From: Gammaproteobacteria bacterium 45_16_T64
GTDB taxonomy: Bacteria > Pseudomonadota > Gammaproteobacteria > Pseudomonadales > Ketobacteraceae
DNA length: 33,033 bases
NCBI GenBank assembly: GCA_002162955.1
Contig: MABD01000054.1
Span: 1 to 33,033, forward strand
Reading direction: 5' to 3'
The first letter of the stretch is position 1. Each line of letters begins with the position of its first letter. Under the pieces are notes generated by a model. That model saw nothing but the letters and a program-made list of their open reading frames with translations. It was not told the origin of the DNA and ran no database searches. Made by a program: the position numbers and the translations under genes. This document shows positions 17,769-26,748 of the stretch, piece by piece.

Positions 17769-19139
17769 TTAGTACACTACGCTGGGCAACCAAGTGGCCA
17801 ACTCTGGCCAAAATGCCAATATTACCATCATCAGTATTTGTATGCCGATAAAGGGAATGACGCCACGATAAATGGTCGAGGTTGGAATGCTCTCTGGGGC
17901 TACTCCGCGTAAATAAAACAATGCAAAGCCAAAAGGAGGGGTCAGGAATGATGTTTGTAGGTTGAGAGCAATCATAACGCCCAACCAGATAGGGTCTAGC
18001 CCCATCGCCAGTAGGATTGGGCCGACAATGGGCACCACAACAAAGGTAATCTCGATAAAGTCGAGGATAAACCCGAGCAAAAAGATCACTACCATGACCA
18101 GCAGCGTTGCTCCAACCACACCGCCAGGCATGTGGCTAAAGAGAGACTGGATTAGTTCATCGCCGCCGTAGCCACGGAAAATCAGTGAAAATATTGAGGC
18201 TCCAATCAATATAGCAAACACCATCGCCGTGACTTTAGTCGTCGAGGTTACGATGTCCATTATTTTCTGGCGGCAGAGTTGACGTTGAATGAGCGCCAAT
18301 AATGTTGCACCTATGGCTCCAACCGCAGCGGCCTCGGTGGGGGTGGCGGTACCTGAAAGAATAGAGCCAAGTACCGCAAAAATGAGCAGAATAGGAGGCA
18401 GTAAACCGCGTAGGACTTTTCCCAACACGGGTTGAGTGTTTTGCTCTGGGGGGTGAGACGGTGCAGATTCTGGTTGCAAGAAGGCGCGTCCGATCACATA
18501 GAGTGCGTAGAGTGCTACCAGTAATAACCCTGGTATCAACGAGCCGACAAATAAGTCTCCCACAGAGACGGTTTTCGTTGAGAAGATGCCCTGGCTTAAT
18601 TGTGCCTGCTGATAGGCATTTGATAGCACATCACCGAGCAGTACTAAGGCAATGGAAGGGGGAATGATCTGCCCCAGTGTGCCTGTAGCACAAATGACGC
18701 CTGTGGATAATGCAGGGTCGTAATTGCGTTTCATCATTGTTGGCAGTGCCATCAGTCCCATCGTGACGACGGTGGCACCGACGATACCAGTGCTGGCGGC
18801 GAGTAGCATACCCACTAATACTACGGATATGCCAAGACCGCCGGGGAAGCGACCAAAGAGCATGGACATGGATTCCAACAAATTCTCGGCGATCTTTGAT
18901 TTTTCTAAAGTGACTCCCATTAGCACAAACAGCGGTACGGCCAACAAGGTTTGATTGGTCATAATGCCATACAGGCGATTAGGCAAGGCTTGAGTAATGG
19001 TGAAGTCGAAGATGCCCATGAGATCACCGGCAAAAGCAAACAGCAAGGCGACCCCCGCAAGGGTAAAGGCAACAGGGTAGCCCAGCATCAAGATGATACA
19101 GACGGCGGCAAACATAAAGAGTGGAATAAACTCGATCAT
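17769..19139 (-). CDS. dctM: TRAP transporter large permease
   Basis: Large membrane subunit of a TRAP transporter, which carries the solute using the sodium gradient. The 456 residues are strongly hydrophobic with about 12 predicted helices. Landmarks are the N-terminal MLGYPVAFTLAGVALLFAF, LAVPLFVLMGVTLEKSKIAE, GIVGATVVTMGLMALPTMMK, ATGTLGQIIPPSIALVLLGD and LNLQTSFLTPPFGFALFYLR. The Ser/Pro-rich insert at about 225-240 is common in the TakM type, which runs longer than the ~425-residue DctM. It starts on the ATG directly after the dctQ stop codon (TAA then ATG), so the genes are translationally coupled. It should work with the dctP product at 16140. Confidence 0.95.
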   Translation of the reverse strand: MIEFIPLFMFAAVCIILMLGYPVAFTLAGVALLFAFAGDLMGIFDFTITQALPNRLYGIMTNQTLLAVPLFVLMGVTLEKSKIAENLLESMSMLFGRFPGGLGISVVLVGMLLAASTGIVGATVVTMGLMALPTMMKRNYDPALSTGVICATGTLGQIIPPSIALVLLGDVLSNAYQQAQLSQGIFSTKTVSVGDLFVGSLIPGLLLVALYALYVIGRAFLQPESAPSHPPEQNTQPVLGKVLRGLLPPILLIFAVLGSILSGTATPTEAAAVGAIGATLLALIQRQLCRQKIMDIVTSTTKVTAMVFAILIGASIFSLIFRGYGGDELIQSLFSHMPGGVVGATLLVMVVIFLLGFILDFIEITFVVVPIVGPILLAMGLDPIWLGVMIALNLQTSFLTPPFGFALFYLRGVAPESIPTSTIYRGVIPFIGIQILMMVILAFWPELATWLPSVVY

Positions 19140-19706
19140 TTATCGGGTCTCCTCGTTAGATGTTGAACGGGGATAGATACCCAATAAAAAACCAGCGTTT
19201 TTGGCGATTTCGAGACTGCCTTGAAATAAGAGAATACATGCCATTGTAGGAATCAGCGTTTTTAACAGCCAGACATAGGGCAAGCCTTTTGCTTCTTGTG
19301 ATTTCTCATTAATCCGCCAGGCAAACTCTACATAATCGAGACTCGTGACTAAAATAAAAATAGACACGGGAAACAACAGTAGCAAAGTGCCAAAGATATC
19401 CACAATCGATTGCGTTGTCGTGGAGAACTTACGGTAAAACACATCAACACGAACATGTTCATTGTGCTTGAGGGTATAACCACTGGCTAGCATAAACAGT
19501 GCAGCGTGCAGGTAGATAACCGATTCTTGTAATGCAATAGAGCTGATGTCCAACCCAAATACCGGCAAATAAGCGGCTTCAAATCCATAACGCATGACCA
19601 CAATAATAAAGGTAATCAGCATGAGCAAGATGGACAAGAGCGCAGCGGTGCGCCCTATGGTTTCTGTGATTTTCTCAAGAAAATCAATAATCGTCTTATA
19701 TTTCAT
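19140..19706 (-). CDS. dctQ: TRAP transporter small permease
   Basis: Small membrane subunit of the TRAP transporter, 188 residues with four predicted helices (about 17-38, 60-82, 97-125 and 148-172). The family landmark with a charged loop is LASGYTLKHNEHVRVDVFYRK; VDV in this loop is typical. The size is larger than the ~170 usual for DctQ, as in the TakQ type. Its stop is immediately followed by the dctM start. The ribosome site is weak. It diverges from pstS across a 261-base gap. Confidence 0.93.
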   Translation of the reverse strand: MKYKTIIDFLEKITETIGRTAALLSILLMLITFIIVVMRYGFEAAYLPVFGLDISSIALQESVIYLHAALFMLASGYTLKHNEHVRVDVFYRKFSTTTQSIVDIFGTLLLLFPVSIFILVTSLDYVEFAWRINEKSQEAKGLPYVWLLKTLIPTMACILLFQGSLEIAKNAGFLLGIYPRSTSNEETR

Positions 19707-19854
19707 GGGGTTAATGGTGTCTTTTGGTTCTGCACTAACTATTTATAGGGGATATACAATGCTATGGGCGGGATTATATCGCAGCAAACTCAGATTACAC
19801 TAGGAATCAGTGTTTATACGCAAAGTTCAGCGGCGATTATTTCAATCAGCGACA

Positions 19855-19899
19855 AAGTCATTTGAATGTAATGTCGCTGTCATAAATCGACCCTATAGT
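19855..19899 (+). promoter_or_regulatory. Pho box promoter of the pst operon
   Basis: Three heptamers recur every 11 bases: AAGTCAT (19855), ATGTAAT (19866) and CTGTCAT (19877). The last matches the Pho box unit exactly and ends 10 bases before TATAGT (19894-19899), a near-consensus -10. This is the standard PhoB-activated arrangement in which the box replaces the -35. A 7-bp inverted repeat AGCGACA/TGTCGCT (19848 and 19872) overlaps the array. The expected start of transcription is about 19906, giving a leader of about 60 bases to pstS. Confidence 0.85.
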
Positions 19900-19967
19900 G
19901 AGCAGCCATGGACAGGGGACAAGGGGTCTGCCTGAACTAACTGATCACTTACAGAAGGGAAAATCTC

Positions 19968-20969
19968 ATGAAAATAAAGACAATCATTGCTTCCGTAGTA
20001 TTAACAGCGAGTGCTTCGATAGGCTCATCAGTAGTTTTAGCAGAAGCCAAAGTGGATGCGGCATTACCGGAATATGTAAAGGCAACGGGTATCGCGGGTA
20101 ACCTATCCAGTGTGGGCTCGGATACGTTAGCTAACCTTATGACATTTTGGGCAGAAGATTTCAAAAAACAGTATCCGAATGTTGCTGTACAGATTCAAGC
20201 CGCAGGTTCCTCAACAGCACCCCCTGCATTGACTGAAGGTACCTCCAATTTTGGCCCTATGAGCCGTAAGATGAAAGACAAAGAAGTTGAGGCATTTGAG
20301 AAGAAACACGGTTATAAGCCAACGGGCATTCCCGTTGCAATTGATGCTTTGGCTGTTTATGTAAACAAAGATAATCCAATTAAAGGTATAAGTATTGCTG
20401 ACGTTGATGCGATATTTTCAACGACGTTGAAGTGTGGTGCTGATAAGAGTGTGGAGCGCTGGGGAGACTTGGGTCTAACGGGGCGTTGGGTTGATCGTGA
20501 TATTCAGATTTTTGGTCGTAATTCTGTATCCGGTACTTACGGTTACTTTAAGAAAAAAGGACTATGTAAAGGGGACTATAAGAATACTGTTAATGAGCAG
20601 CCAGGTTCAGCCTCTGTGGTTCAATCGGTAGCGACCTCCATTAACGGCGTTGGATATTCTGGCATAGGATATATTACGTCTAGTGTTAGAGCCGTGCCTT
20701 TGACTAAAAAAGCCGGAGGGAAATTTGTTGGTGCCTCACCAGAGACCGCCTTAGACGGTTCGTATCCTTTGGCAAGAGCGCTTTACGTGTATGTTAATAA
20801 AGCGCCAAATAAACCGGTTTCTCCTTTAGAGAGGGAATTTATAAAATTAGTACTCTCAAAAACTGGACAGGAGATTGTTGTGAAGGATGGATATATTCCA
20901 GTACCTGCTAAAATGGTTGCAAAGACGCTCAACTCGCTGGGTATTAATAACAACATTGCATCCAACTAA
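19968..20969 (+). CDS. pstS: Phosphate-binding protein PstS
   Basis: Periplasmic phosphate receptor of the Pst ABC importer, 333 residues. The signal peptide covers residues 1-25 (cleavage after VVLA). The mature protein begins the binding fold with [20 protein letters not shown], and [12 protein letters not shown] followed by [11 protein letters not shown] is the phosphate-binding region of the Pseudomonas-like PstS type. The last part includes [19 protein letters not shown] and a C-terminal [26 protein letters not shown] site precedes the ATG. It is the first gene of the operon behind a Pho box. Two hairpins separate it from pstC and may allow extra pstS product. Confidence 0.96.
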   Translation: MKIKTIIASVVLTASASIGSSVVLAEAKVDAALPEYVKATGIAGNLSSVGSDTLANLMTFWAEDFKKQYPNVAVQIQAAGSSTAPPALTEGTSNFGPMSRKMKDKEVEAFEKKHGYKPTGIPVAIDALAVYVNKDNPIKGISIADVDAIFSTTLKCGADKSVERWGDLGLTGRWVDRDIQIFGRNSVSGTYGYFKKKGLCKGDYKNTVNEQPGSASVVQSVATSINGVGYSGIGYITSSVRAVPLTKKAGGKFVGASPETALDGSYPLARALYVYVNKAPNKPVSPLEREFIKLVLSKTGQEIVVKDGYIPVPAKMVAKTLNSLGINNNIASN

Positions 20970-20976
20970 TTAATAC

Positions 20977-21043
20977 ACATTGCCCAGGGATGGGCAATGT
21001 AAGTGAATAGCAGAATGACGTATTGCACTGTTCTGTTATTCAC
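20977..21043 (+). repeat. Tandem hairpins between pstS and pstC
   Basis: First stem: ACATTGCCC (20977-20985) with GGGCAATGT (20992-21000), a perfect 9-bp stem with a six-base loop. Second stem: GTGAATAGCAGAA (21003-21015) with TTCTGTTATTCAC (21031-21043), 13 bp including one G-U pair, and a 15-base loop. No T-tract follows either stem. Such hairpins after a binding-protein gene often act as mRNA stabilisers or weak attenuators that raise the receptor above the permeases. Confidence 0.7.
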
Positions 21044-21132
21044 GTTTGGGTATCAAGGTATCCTTGCGGAATTTTTGAAGAATGCCAGTTCTTCGTTGGT
21101 AGATTCACGTAATTGTAGTAAGAGACATCATC

Positions 21133-23391
21133 ATGGAAAACACATTCGAAAGCAGGTTTGGCGTGTCCGAGGCTTCTATGTCTCGTCTTCGAAAAATAAG
21201 AAAGGCGAAAGATCGTGCGGCAACTGTTGGTATTACAATAGGGGGGCTGAGTGTTGTTTTTTCTATTTGCCTAATATTTTTCTACTTGCTGTATGAGGTT
21301 ATACCCTTATTGATGCCAGCAAGCATCGTTAAAGAACATTCACTACAAGAGAATGTTTCTACAGACAGTTTGTTCTCAGTAATGGAAGAGCAGGCTGAGA
21401 TCGGGTTGAGTATTCACCGTGATGGGCAAGTCAGATTTTATTCTACTCATGATGGGAATCCACTATATATTGAGAGAATATTTGGGAAAGATATTACCGC
21501 TGTATCGGCGGACTCACCTGGAAAGCGTGTACTCTCACTCGCTAATTCCACGGGGGAGGTGATCATTGTTCAACATGATTACCATTCTCGCTACGCAGAC
21601 AACGGCATAAGAACGATTGTACCATCTGTTCACTATCCATATGGCGAAGAACCCATTGAGTTAGTGCCGGGTGAAAGTATTAAATCGCTGGCGTTTAGAG
21701 ATGGAGATACCAATGTAGTTATTGCCGCAGTAAGTGAAAAAAACAGAATATTTCTAAAGCGATTCGAAAAAATAACGAGTTTTCTTTCTGATAGTGTTGA
21801 ATTGGAAGAATCACCAATCATTGAGTTGCCGATACCGTCAGAGCGGGTTGATAATGTTCTCATCAGTTCAGATCAACGTTGGCTGTTTTTGGTGGAAGCG
21901 AGTAAACAAGTCGAAATATTTGATTTGAGAAACAGTGTAGAGGCCATGCGTGTGGGTGTTGTTCCACTCGTTCAGCAGGCTGCAAATATTACTGTGAGTA
22001 CTTTTTTACTGGGCGGAATATCCCTGCTATTGGGTGATGACCAAGGCAATATCAGTCAATGGTTTATGGTAAAAAATGGTGAGGGACATAGCTCATTGGA
22101 GAAAGTACGAGAATTCTCTTTAGGAGAATCACCGATTACTCAAATTGTTTCGGAGCATCGTCGCAAAGGATTTGTCGCAGGAGACTCTGACGGAAATATC
22201 GGTCTATTTAATACTACCGCCGAGCATGTAAGCCTCACGCAAAGGGTATCGCACACTGGAATTAGTCAAATTGTTATGTCTCCACGAGGGGATAATATTG
22301 TCATTCAATCAGATGATAATAAGGCAGACTTTTGGAAAGTGAATAACGAACATCCAGAGGTATCATTTATGTCATTGTGGCGTGAGGTATGGTATGAAAA
22401 CTATAATGCGCCAGGATATGTATGGCAGTCTTCGTCTGCAAGTAATGATTTTGAACCAAAATTTAGTGTAGTACCGCTGACTTTCGGTACGTTAAAAGCT
22501 GCGTTCTATGCGATGTTATTAGCGACGCCTTTAGCGATAGGAGGTGCAATCTTTACTGCGTACTTTATGGCACCAAGCCTCCGTCAAAAAGTTAAGCCCA
22601 CCATTGAATTGATGGAGGCTATGCCAACGGTAATCTTGGGATTTCTTGCTGGCTTATGGTTAGCACCTCTGATCGAGTCAAACTTACCGGGTATTGTATC
22701 GATACTGGTGCTGACGCCAATATTCATCTTACTGACGGCATACGGATGGTCTCGATTACCGCAGGATGTGCGTTTGCGAATACCGTCCGGTTGGGAGCCG
22801 GTTATTCTCATCCCGGTGGTGGTTGGTTCCGGTGCATTGAGCATGGGTATCAGTGGCTCGATTGAGGAGTTATTGTTTGGTGGTGATATGCGTCAGTGGT
22901 TGACGAATGATCTGGGGGTTGATTTTGATCAGCGTAATTCCATGGTGGTTGGCTTGGCGATGGGGTTTGCCGTTATTCCCACAATATTTTCCATTACTGA
23001 AGATGCGATATTTGCGGTACCTAAAAATCTTACGTTTGGATCCCTGGCCCTAGGGGCTTCTCCTTGGCAGACGTTAGTACGAGTGATTTTACCAACGGCA
23101 AGCCCGGGTATATTTTCTGCCTTAATGATAGGTTTAGGTCGTGCGGTAGGTGAAACCATGATTGTATTAATGGCTACGGGTAATACACCGATTATGGATA
23201 TGAATATATTCGAAGGATTGAGAACGTTGTCAGCGAATATTTCAGTGGAAATGCCGGAAGCTGAGGTTGATAGCAGTCATTTTCGCATACTGTTTTTGTC
23301 GGGTTTAGTACTATTTATATTTACGTTTATTGTGAACACAATAGGTGAAACGGTCCGTCAACGTTTACGTGAAAAATACGGATCACTCTAA
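21133..23391 (+). CDS. pstC: Phosphate ABC transporter permease PstC, large form with WD40-like domain
   Basis: Inner-membrane permease subunit of the Pst importer. At 752 residues it is more than double the ~320 residues of E. coli PstC and resembles the large Pseudomonas type. A single helix lies at about 32-56. Residues about 75-415 carry repeat-like stretches such as GDDQGNISQWF and GDSDGNIGLFN that look like WD40/beta-propeller blades, and are predicted to lie outside the inner membrane. The permease core starts near 445 and contains AMPTVILGFLAGLWLAPLI and the EAA-type loop SLALGASPWQTLVRVILPTA. No cysteines or catalytic motifs are evident in the extra domain. The ribosome site is weak. 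pstA follows after 64 bases. Confidence 0.93.
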   Translation: MENTFESRFGVSEASMSRLRKIRKAKDRAATVGITIGGLSVVFSICLIFFYLLYEVIPLLMPASIVKEHSLQENVSTDSLFSVMEEQAEIGLSIHRDGQVRFYSTHDGNPLYIERIFGKDITAVSADSPGKRVLSLANSTGEVIIVQHDYHSRYADNGIRTIVPSVHYPYGEEPIELVPGESIKSLAFRDGDTNVVIAAVSEKNRIFLKRFEKITSFLSDSVELEESPIIELPIPSERVDNVLISSDQRWLFLVEASKQVEIFDLRNSVEAMRVGVVPLVQQAANITVSTFLLGGISLLLGDDQGNISQWFMVKNGEGHSSLEKVREFSLGESPITQIVSEHRRKGFVAGDSDGNIGLFNTTAEHVSLTQRVSHTGISQIVMSPRGDNIVIQSDDNKADFWKVNNEHPEVSFMSLWREVWYENYNAPGYVWQSSSASNDFEPKFSVVPLTFGTLKAAFYAMLLATPLAIGGAIFTAYFMAPSLRQKVKPTIELMEAMPTVILGFLAGLWLAPLIESNLPGIVSILVLTPIFILLTAYGWSRLPQDVRLRIPSGWEPVILIPVVVGSGALSMGISGSIEELLFGGDMRQWLTNDLGVDFDQRNSMVVGLAMGFAVIPTIFSITEDAIFAVPKNLTFGSLALGASPWQTLVRVILPTASPGIFSALMIGLGRAVGETMIVLMATGNTPIMDMNIFEGLRTLSANISVEMPEAEVDSSHFRILFLSGLVLFIFTFIVNTIGETVRQRLREKYGSL

Positions 23392-23455
23392 CGGAAATTT
23401 CAATGATTGAAGAGGCCTTAGTGATGAAACGTATTGAGAATAGAGTAGTAAAATT

Positions 23456-25117
23456 ATGAAACAAAGTACAAAAATATGGTTTCGACAGGGAGACCCTTGG
23501 ATTTGGCTAAATGCGGGTGCAGTTGCTATCAGCGTTGTTATGGTGCTGGGTTTGTTATTTATGTTAGCAGTGCGAGGCTTAGGTCACTTCTGGCCCCATG
23601 CCGTGATGGATGCGACTTATACCCCACCGAACGGTCAGTCCTATAGAATAGTCGGCGAGTGGGTTGAGGACGAGAGGGTTTCTGCTATTCGCTTGCGTGA
23701 AGCTGGAATGGACATAGCGGAAGAGGTTGATTCGGTTCAACGAATATTGATAAAAACGGGGAATCGAGATATATCTGGCCTTGATTTTCGGTGGATACTC
23801 CAGGCACGTATTAGCGACATTCACTATCCTGAAAACGTTATGACGGTTGAACGTAGAGAGTGGGGAAATTTCTATGGATATTTAGAGGGTCTAAAGGAAA
23901 AAGGGGTTTCTGTTCGTGTTGAAGATATTTATGCAGAACTTGATAGTAGAATAGAGCGAGTGCTTTCGCTGCAAGAGAAAATTGTTCAGATAGAGAAGAG
24001 AGATATTGGTGTTATTAATTATCAATTGGAGCGTATTCGATTAAAGGAGCGCTCGTTAGAAATTAATGAAAAATTGACTGCCAGCGCTCAGGCAGAATTT
24101 CAAGTGGAGCGAGCCGAGCTTGATGCGCAATATCAATACTATAAAGGTCAATTGGATAATCTTTACCAAGAGGTCTCCAGGGATTCGCTAATTGCGACGA
24201 GCATGGATGGTACAGTTTCCGAGATTAGGCTATCAAATATTGTGAAGGCCTATAGAACTAACAACATGGGAATATTGCAGAAGTTAACGTTTTATGTTGT
24301 TCAGTTTTATGGTTTTCTGACCGAGGATCCTAGGGAAGCGAATACAGAAGGCGGGATATTTCCAGCAATTTTTGGCACAGTGTTGATGGTGATACTTATG
24401 TCGATTATTGTGACCCCGTTTGGGGTTGTTGCCGCTATATACTTGCGTGAATATGCCAAGCAAGGCTGGTTAACCAAATTGATTCGAATTGCTGTGAATA
24501 ATCTCGCAGGTGTACCATCGATTGTTTATGGTGTTTTTGGTCTAGGGTTTTTTGTCTATTTTTTGGGTGGGTCCATTGATGAACTATTCTACCCTGAAGC
24601 ATCTCCTTCTCCGGTCTTTGGAACACCTGGCCTGTTATGGTCATCGATTACGTTAGCACTACTTACTCTGCCGGTGGTTATTGTGGCGACGGAAGAAGGT
24701 TTGTCCCGTATTCCCAAATCTGTTCGAGAAGGTAGTTTAGCGTTAGGGGCTACAAAATTTGAGACATTATGGAAAGTTGTATTACCAATGTCGACCCCAG
24801 CAATGATGACGGGGCTTATTCTAGCGATTGCCAGAGCGGCGGGGGAAGTCGCCCCGTTGATGTTAGTGGGCGTTGTGAAATTGGCTCCAACATTACCCTT
24901 GGATGGTAATGCGCCTTTTTTACATCTAGATCGTAAATTTATGCATTTGGGGTTTCATATCTATGATGTCGGCTTTCAAAGTCCAAATGTTGAGGCGGCA
25001 AGACCGCTAGTCTACGCAACGGCCTTTTTATTAGTCGCGGTGATTGCTTTGCTCAATATCACTGCGGTACTCGTACGAAATCGCTTAAGAGAAAGGTATC
25101 GTGCATTAGAGACTTAA
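23456..25117 (+). CDS. pstA: Phosphate ABC transporter permease PstA, large form with coiled-coil insert
   Basis: Second permease subunit of the Pst importer, 553 residues against ~296 in E. coli; this large form is known in Pseudomonas relatives. One helix lies at about 19-42. Residues about 45-290 form a predicted extracytoplasmic part, and 155-245 are rich in Glu, Arg, Lys, Leu and Gln in heptad-like order (SRIERVLSLQEKIVQIEKRD onward), suggesting a coiled coil. The permease core begins at about 300 and contains NLAGVPSIVYGVFGLGFFVYF and the EAA loop GSLALGATKFETLWKVVLPM. The extra domains of PstC and PstA probably pair outside the membrane. The ribosome site is not obvious. Confidence 0.93.
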   Translation: MKQSTKIWFRQGDPWIWLNAGAVAISVVMVLGLLFMLAVRGLGHFWPHAVMDATYTPPNGQSYRIVGEWVEDERVSAIRLREAGMDIAEEVDSVQRILIKTGNRDISGLDFRWILQARISDIHYPENVMTVERREWGNFYGYLEGLKEKGVSVRVEDIYAELDSRIERVLSLQEKIVQIEKRDIGVINYQLERIRLKERSLEINEKLTASAQAEFQVERAELDAQYQYYKGQLDNLYQEVSRDSLIATSMDGTVSEIRLSNIVKAYRTNNMGILQKLTFYVVQFYGFLTEDPREANTEGGIFPAIFGTVLMVILMSIIVTPFGVVAAIYLREYAKQGWLTKLIRIAVNNLAGVPSIVYGVFGLGFFVYFLGGSIDELFYPEASPSPVFGTPGLLWSSITLALLTLPVVIVATEEGLSRIPKSVREGSLALGATKFETLWKVVLPMSTPAMMTGLILAIARAAGEVAPLMLVGVVKLAPTLPLDGNAPFLHLDRKFMHLGFHIYDVGFQSPNVEAARPLVYATAFLLVAVIALLNITAVLVRNRLRERYRALET

Positions 25118-25180
25118 CCAATCGTATTCTTAGAAATAAAAATCACGTACACCAATTGATTGCATAACGGTTATTGTATT

Positions 25181-26017
25181 ATGAAAAACGTAGAATTAGC
25201 TATTTCAAATACCGAAGCAGAAATCGGAAAAGAAAAACAGGATCCTAATCAATTCTCAAAGGATCTAATATGCATGAAAACGAAGGATTTTAAGTTGTTT
25301 TACGGTGAAAAACAGGCGCTAAACGGCATTAATATGTCTATCCCTAAAAAGAAGGTGACAGCGTTTATTGGTCCCAGTGGATGTGGGAAGTCGACGTTGT
25401 TGCGTAGCTTTAATCGTATGAATGACTTAGTCGATAGTTGCCGTACCGAGGGTGAGATTATCTACGATGAAAAAAATATATTTCATCGCTCGGTTGACGT
25501 GACAGATCTTCGGCGACGGATTGGCATGGTGTTTCAAAAACCGAACCCATTCCCAAAATCTATCTACGAAAATGTCGCCTATGGACTACGTATTCAAGGG
25601 ATACGTAAGAAACGTGTGATTGATGAACGGGTTGAATGGGCGCTAAAAGGTGCTGCATTGTGGGATGAGGTAAAAGATCGCCTTAATGATAACGCACTAG
25701 GTATGTCGGGTGGCCAACAACAACGTTTGGTAATCGCCCGAACAATTGCTGTGGAACCTGAGGTATTGCTCTTAGATGAGCCCTGTTCTGCTTTAGATCC
25801 TATTTCTACGCTAAAAGTTGAAGAACTCATAAATGACTTAAAAGAACACTATACTATTGTGATTGTGACACACAATATGCAGCAAGCAGCCCGTGTGTCT
25901 GACTATACTGCGTTCATGTACTTAGGGAACATGGTGGAATATTCCGATACCGATTCGATTTTTACAAATCCAGGTAAAAAACAAACAGAAGATTATATTA
26001 CTGGACGTTATGGTTAA
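25181..26017 (+). CDS. pstB: Phosphate ABC transporter ATP-binding protein
   Basis: Cytoplasmic ATPase that drives phosphate import through PstC and PstA. I use the ATG at 25181 (278 residues, the length I recall for Pseudomonas PstB); an in-frame TTG lies 21 bases upstream. Motifs are the Walker [10 protein letters not shown], the Q-loop region [20 protein letters not shown], the ABC signature MSGGQQQRL and Walker [13 protein letters not shown], followed by [20 protein letters not shown] with the switch histidine. The C-terminus [12 protein letters not shown] is nearly invariant in the family. phoU begins 11 bases after the stop. Confidence 0.97.
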   Translation: MKNVELAISNTEAEIGKEKQDPNQFSKDLICMKTKDFKLFYGEKQALNGINMSIPKKKVTAFIGPSGCGKSTLLRSFNRMNDLVDSCRTEGEIIYDEKNIFHRSVDVTDLRRRIGMVFQKPNPFPKSIYENVAYGLRIQGIRKKRVIDERVEWALKGAALWDEVKDRLNDNALGMSGGQQQRLVIARTIAVEPEVLLLDEPCSALDPISTLKVEELINDLKEHYTIVIVTHNMQQAARVSDYTAFMYLGNMVEYSDTDSIFTNPGKKQTEDYITGRYG

Positions 26018-26028
26018 GGGGTTAACAA

Positions 26029-26730
26029 ATGAGTAAAGATGAATTTACCCAGCATATTTCTCGCCAATTTAATGAAGAGTTAGAAGAAGTACGCAGTCAT
26101 CTATTAACGATGGGCGGGTTGGTTGAGAAACAAGTGATCGAAGCTGTCGATGCATTGGTGAATGCGGATAGTGCGAAAGCAATGGATGTATTATCTGTTG
26201 AGAAAAAAATAAATGCTATGGAGTTGGCTATTGATGAAGAGTGCACGCGCATAATCGCATTGCGCCAACCCGCCGCCAGTGATTTACGACTATTAGTGGC
26301 GGCGACGAAAGTCAATATTGATTTGGAGCGGGTGGGTGACGAAGCCAGTAAAGTGGCAAAAATGTCCATTGAGTTAGCGGAAGATAGTGTCTTGCCGAAA
26401 GGGTATGTTGAGGTCCGGCATATTGGTGCGCACGTTTGCAGTATGTTACGGGATGCGTTGGATGCTTTTGCTCGCTCTGATGTTGACGCGGCTATGGATG
26501 TTGTGCGAGAGGACAGCATTGTTGATATGGAATATGAATCAGCGATGCGTCAATTGGCTACATTCATGATGGAAGACCCGCGATATATCACACGGGTACT
26601 GAATATTATGTGGAGTCTACGCTCTTTGGAGCGTATTGGTGATCATGCCCGCAACATTGCGGAGCAGGTCATTTACTTGGTTAGGGGAAAAGATGTGAGG
26701 CATCGATCTCTGAATGAACTCTCTGATTAG
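26029..26730 (+). CDS. phoU: Phosphate signalling regulator PhoU
   Basis: Cytoplasmic protein that links Pst transporter state to the PhoR kinase and represses the Pho response when phosphate is plentiful. The 233 residues fit the family and hold two PhoU helical bundles, with metal-site-like stretches RQPAASDLRLLVAATKVNID and LERVGDEASKVAKM in the first and LRSLERIGDHARNIAEQV in the second. An AAGGGG site precedes the ATG. It is the last gene of the pst operon; no clear terminator follows, and the next gene is convergent after 18 bases. Confidence 0.96.
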   Translation: MSKDEFTQHISRQFNEELEEVRSHLLTMGGLVEKQVIEAVDALVNADSAKAMDVLSVEKKINAMELAIDEECTRIIALRQPAASDLRLLVAATKVNIDLERVGDEASKVAKMSIELAEDSVLPKGYVEVRHIGAHVCSMLRDALDAFARSDVDAAMDVVREDSIVDMEYESAMRQLATFMMEDPRYITRVLNIMWSLRSLERIGDHARNIAEQVIYLVRGKDVRHRSLNELSD

Positions 26731-26748
26731 TGCTTTCTGGGTTTGGGT

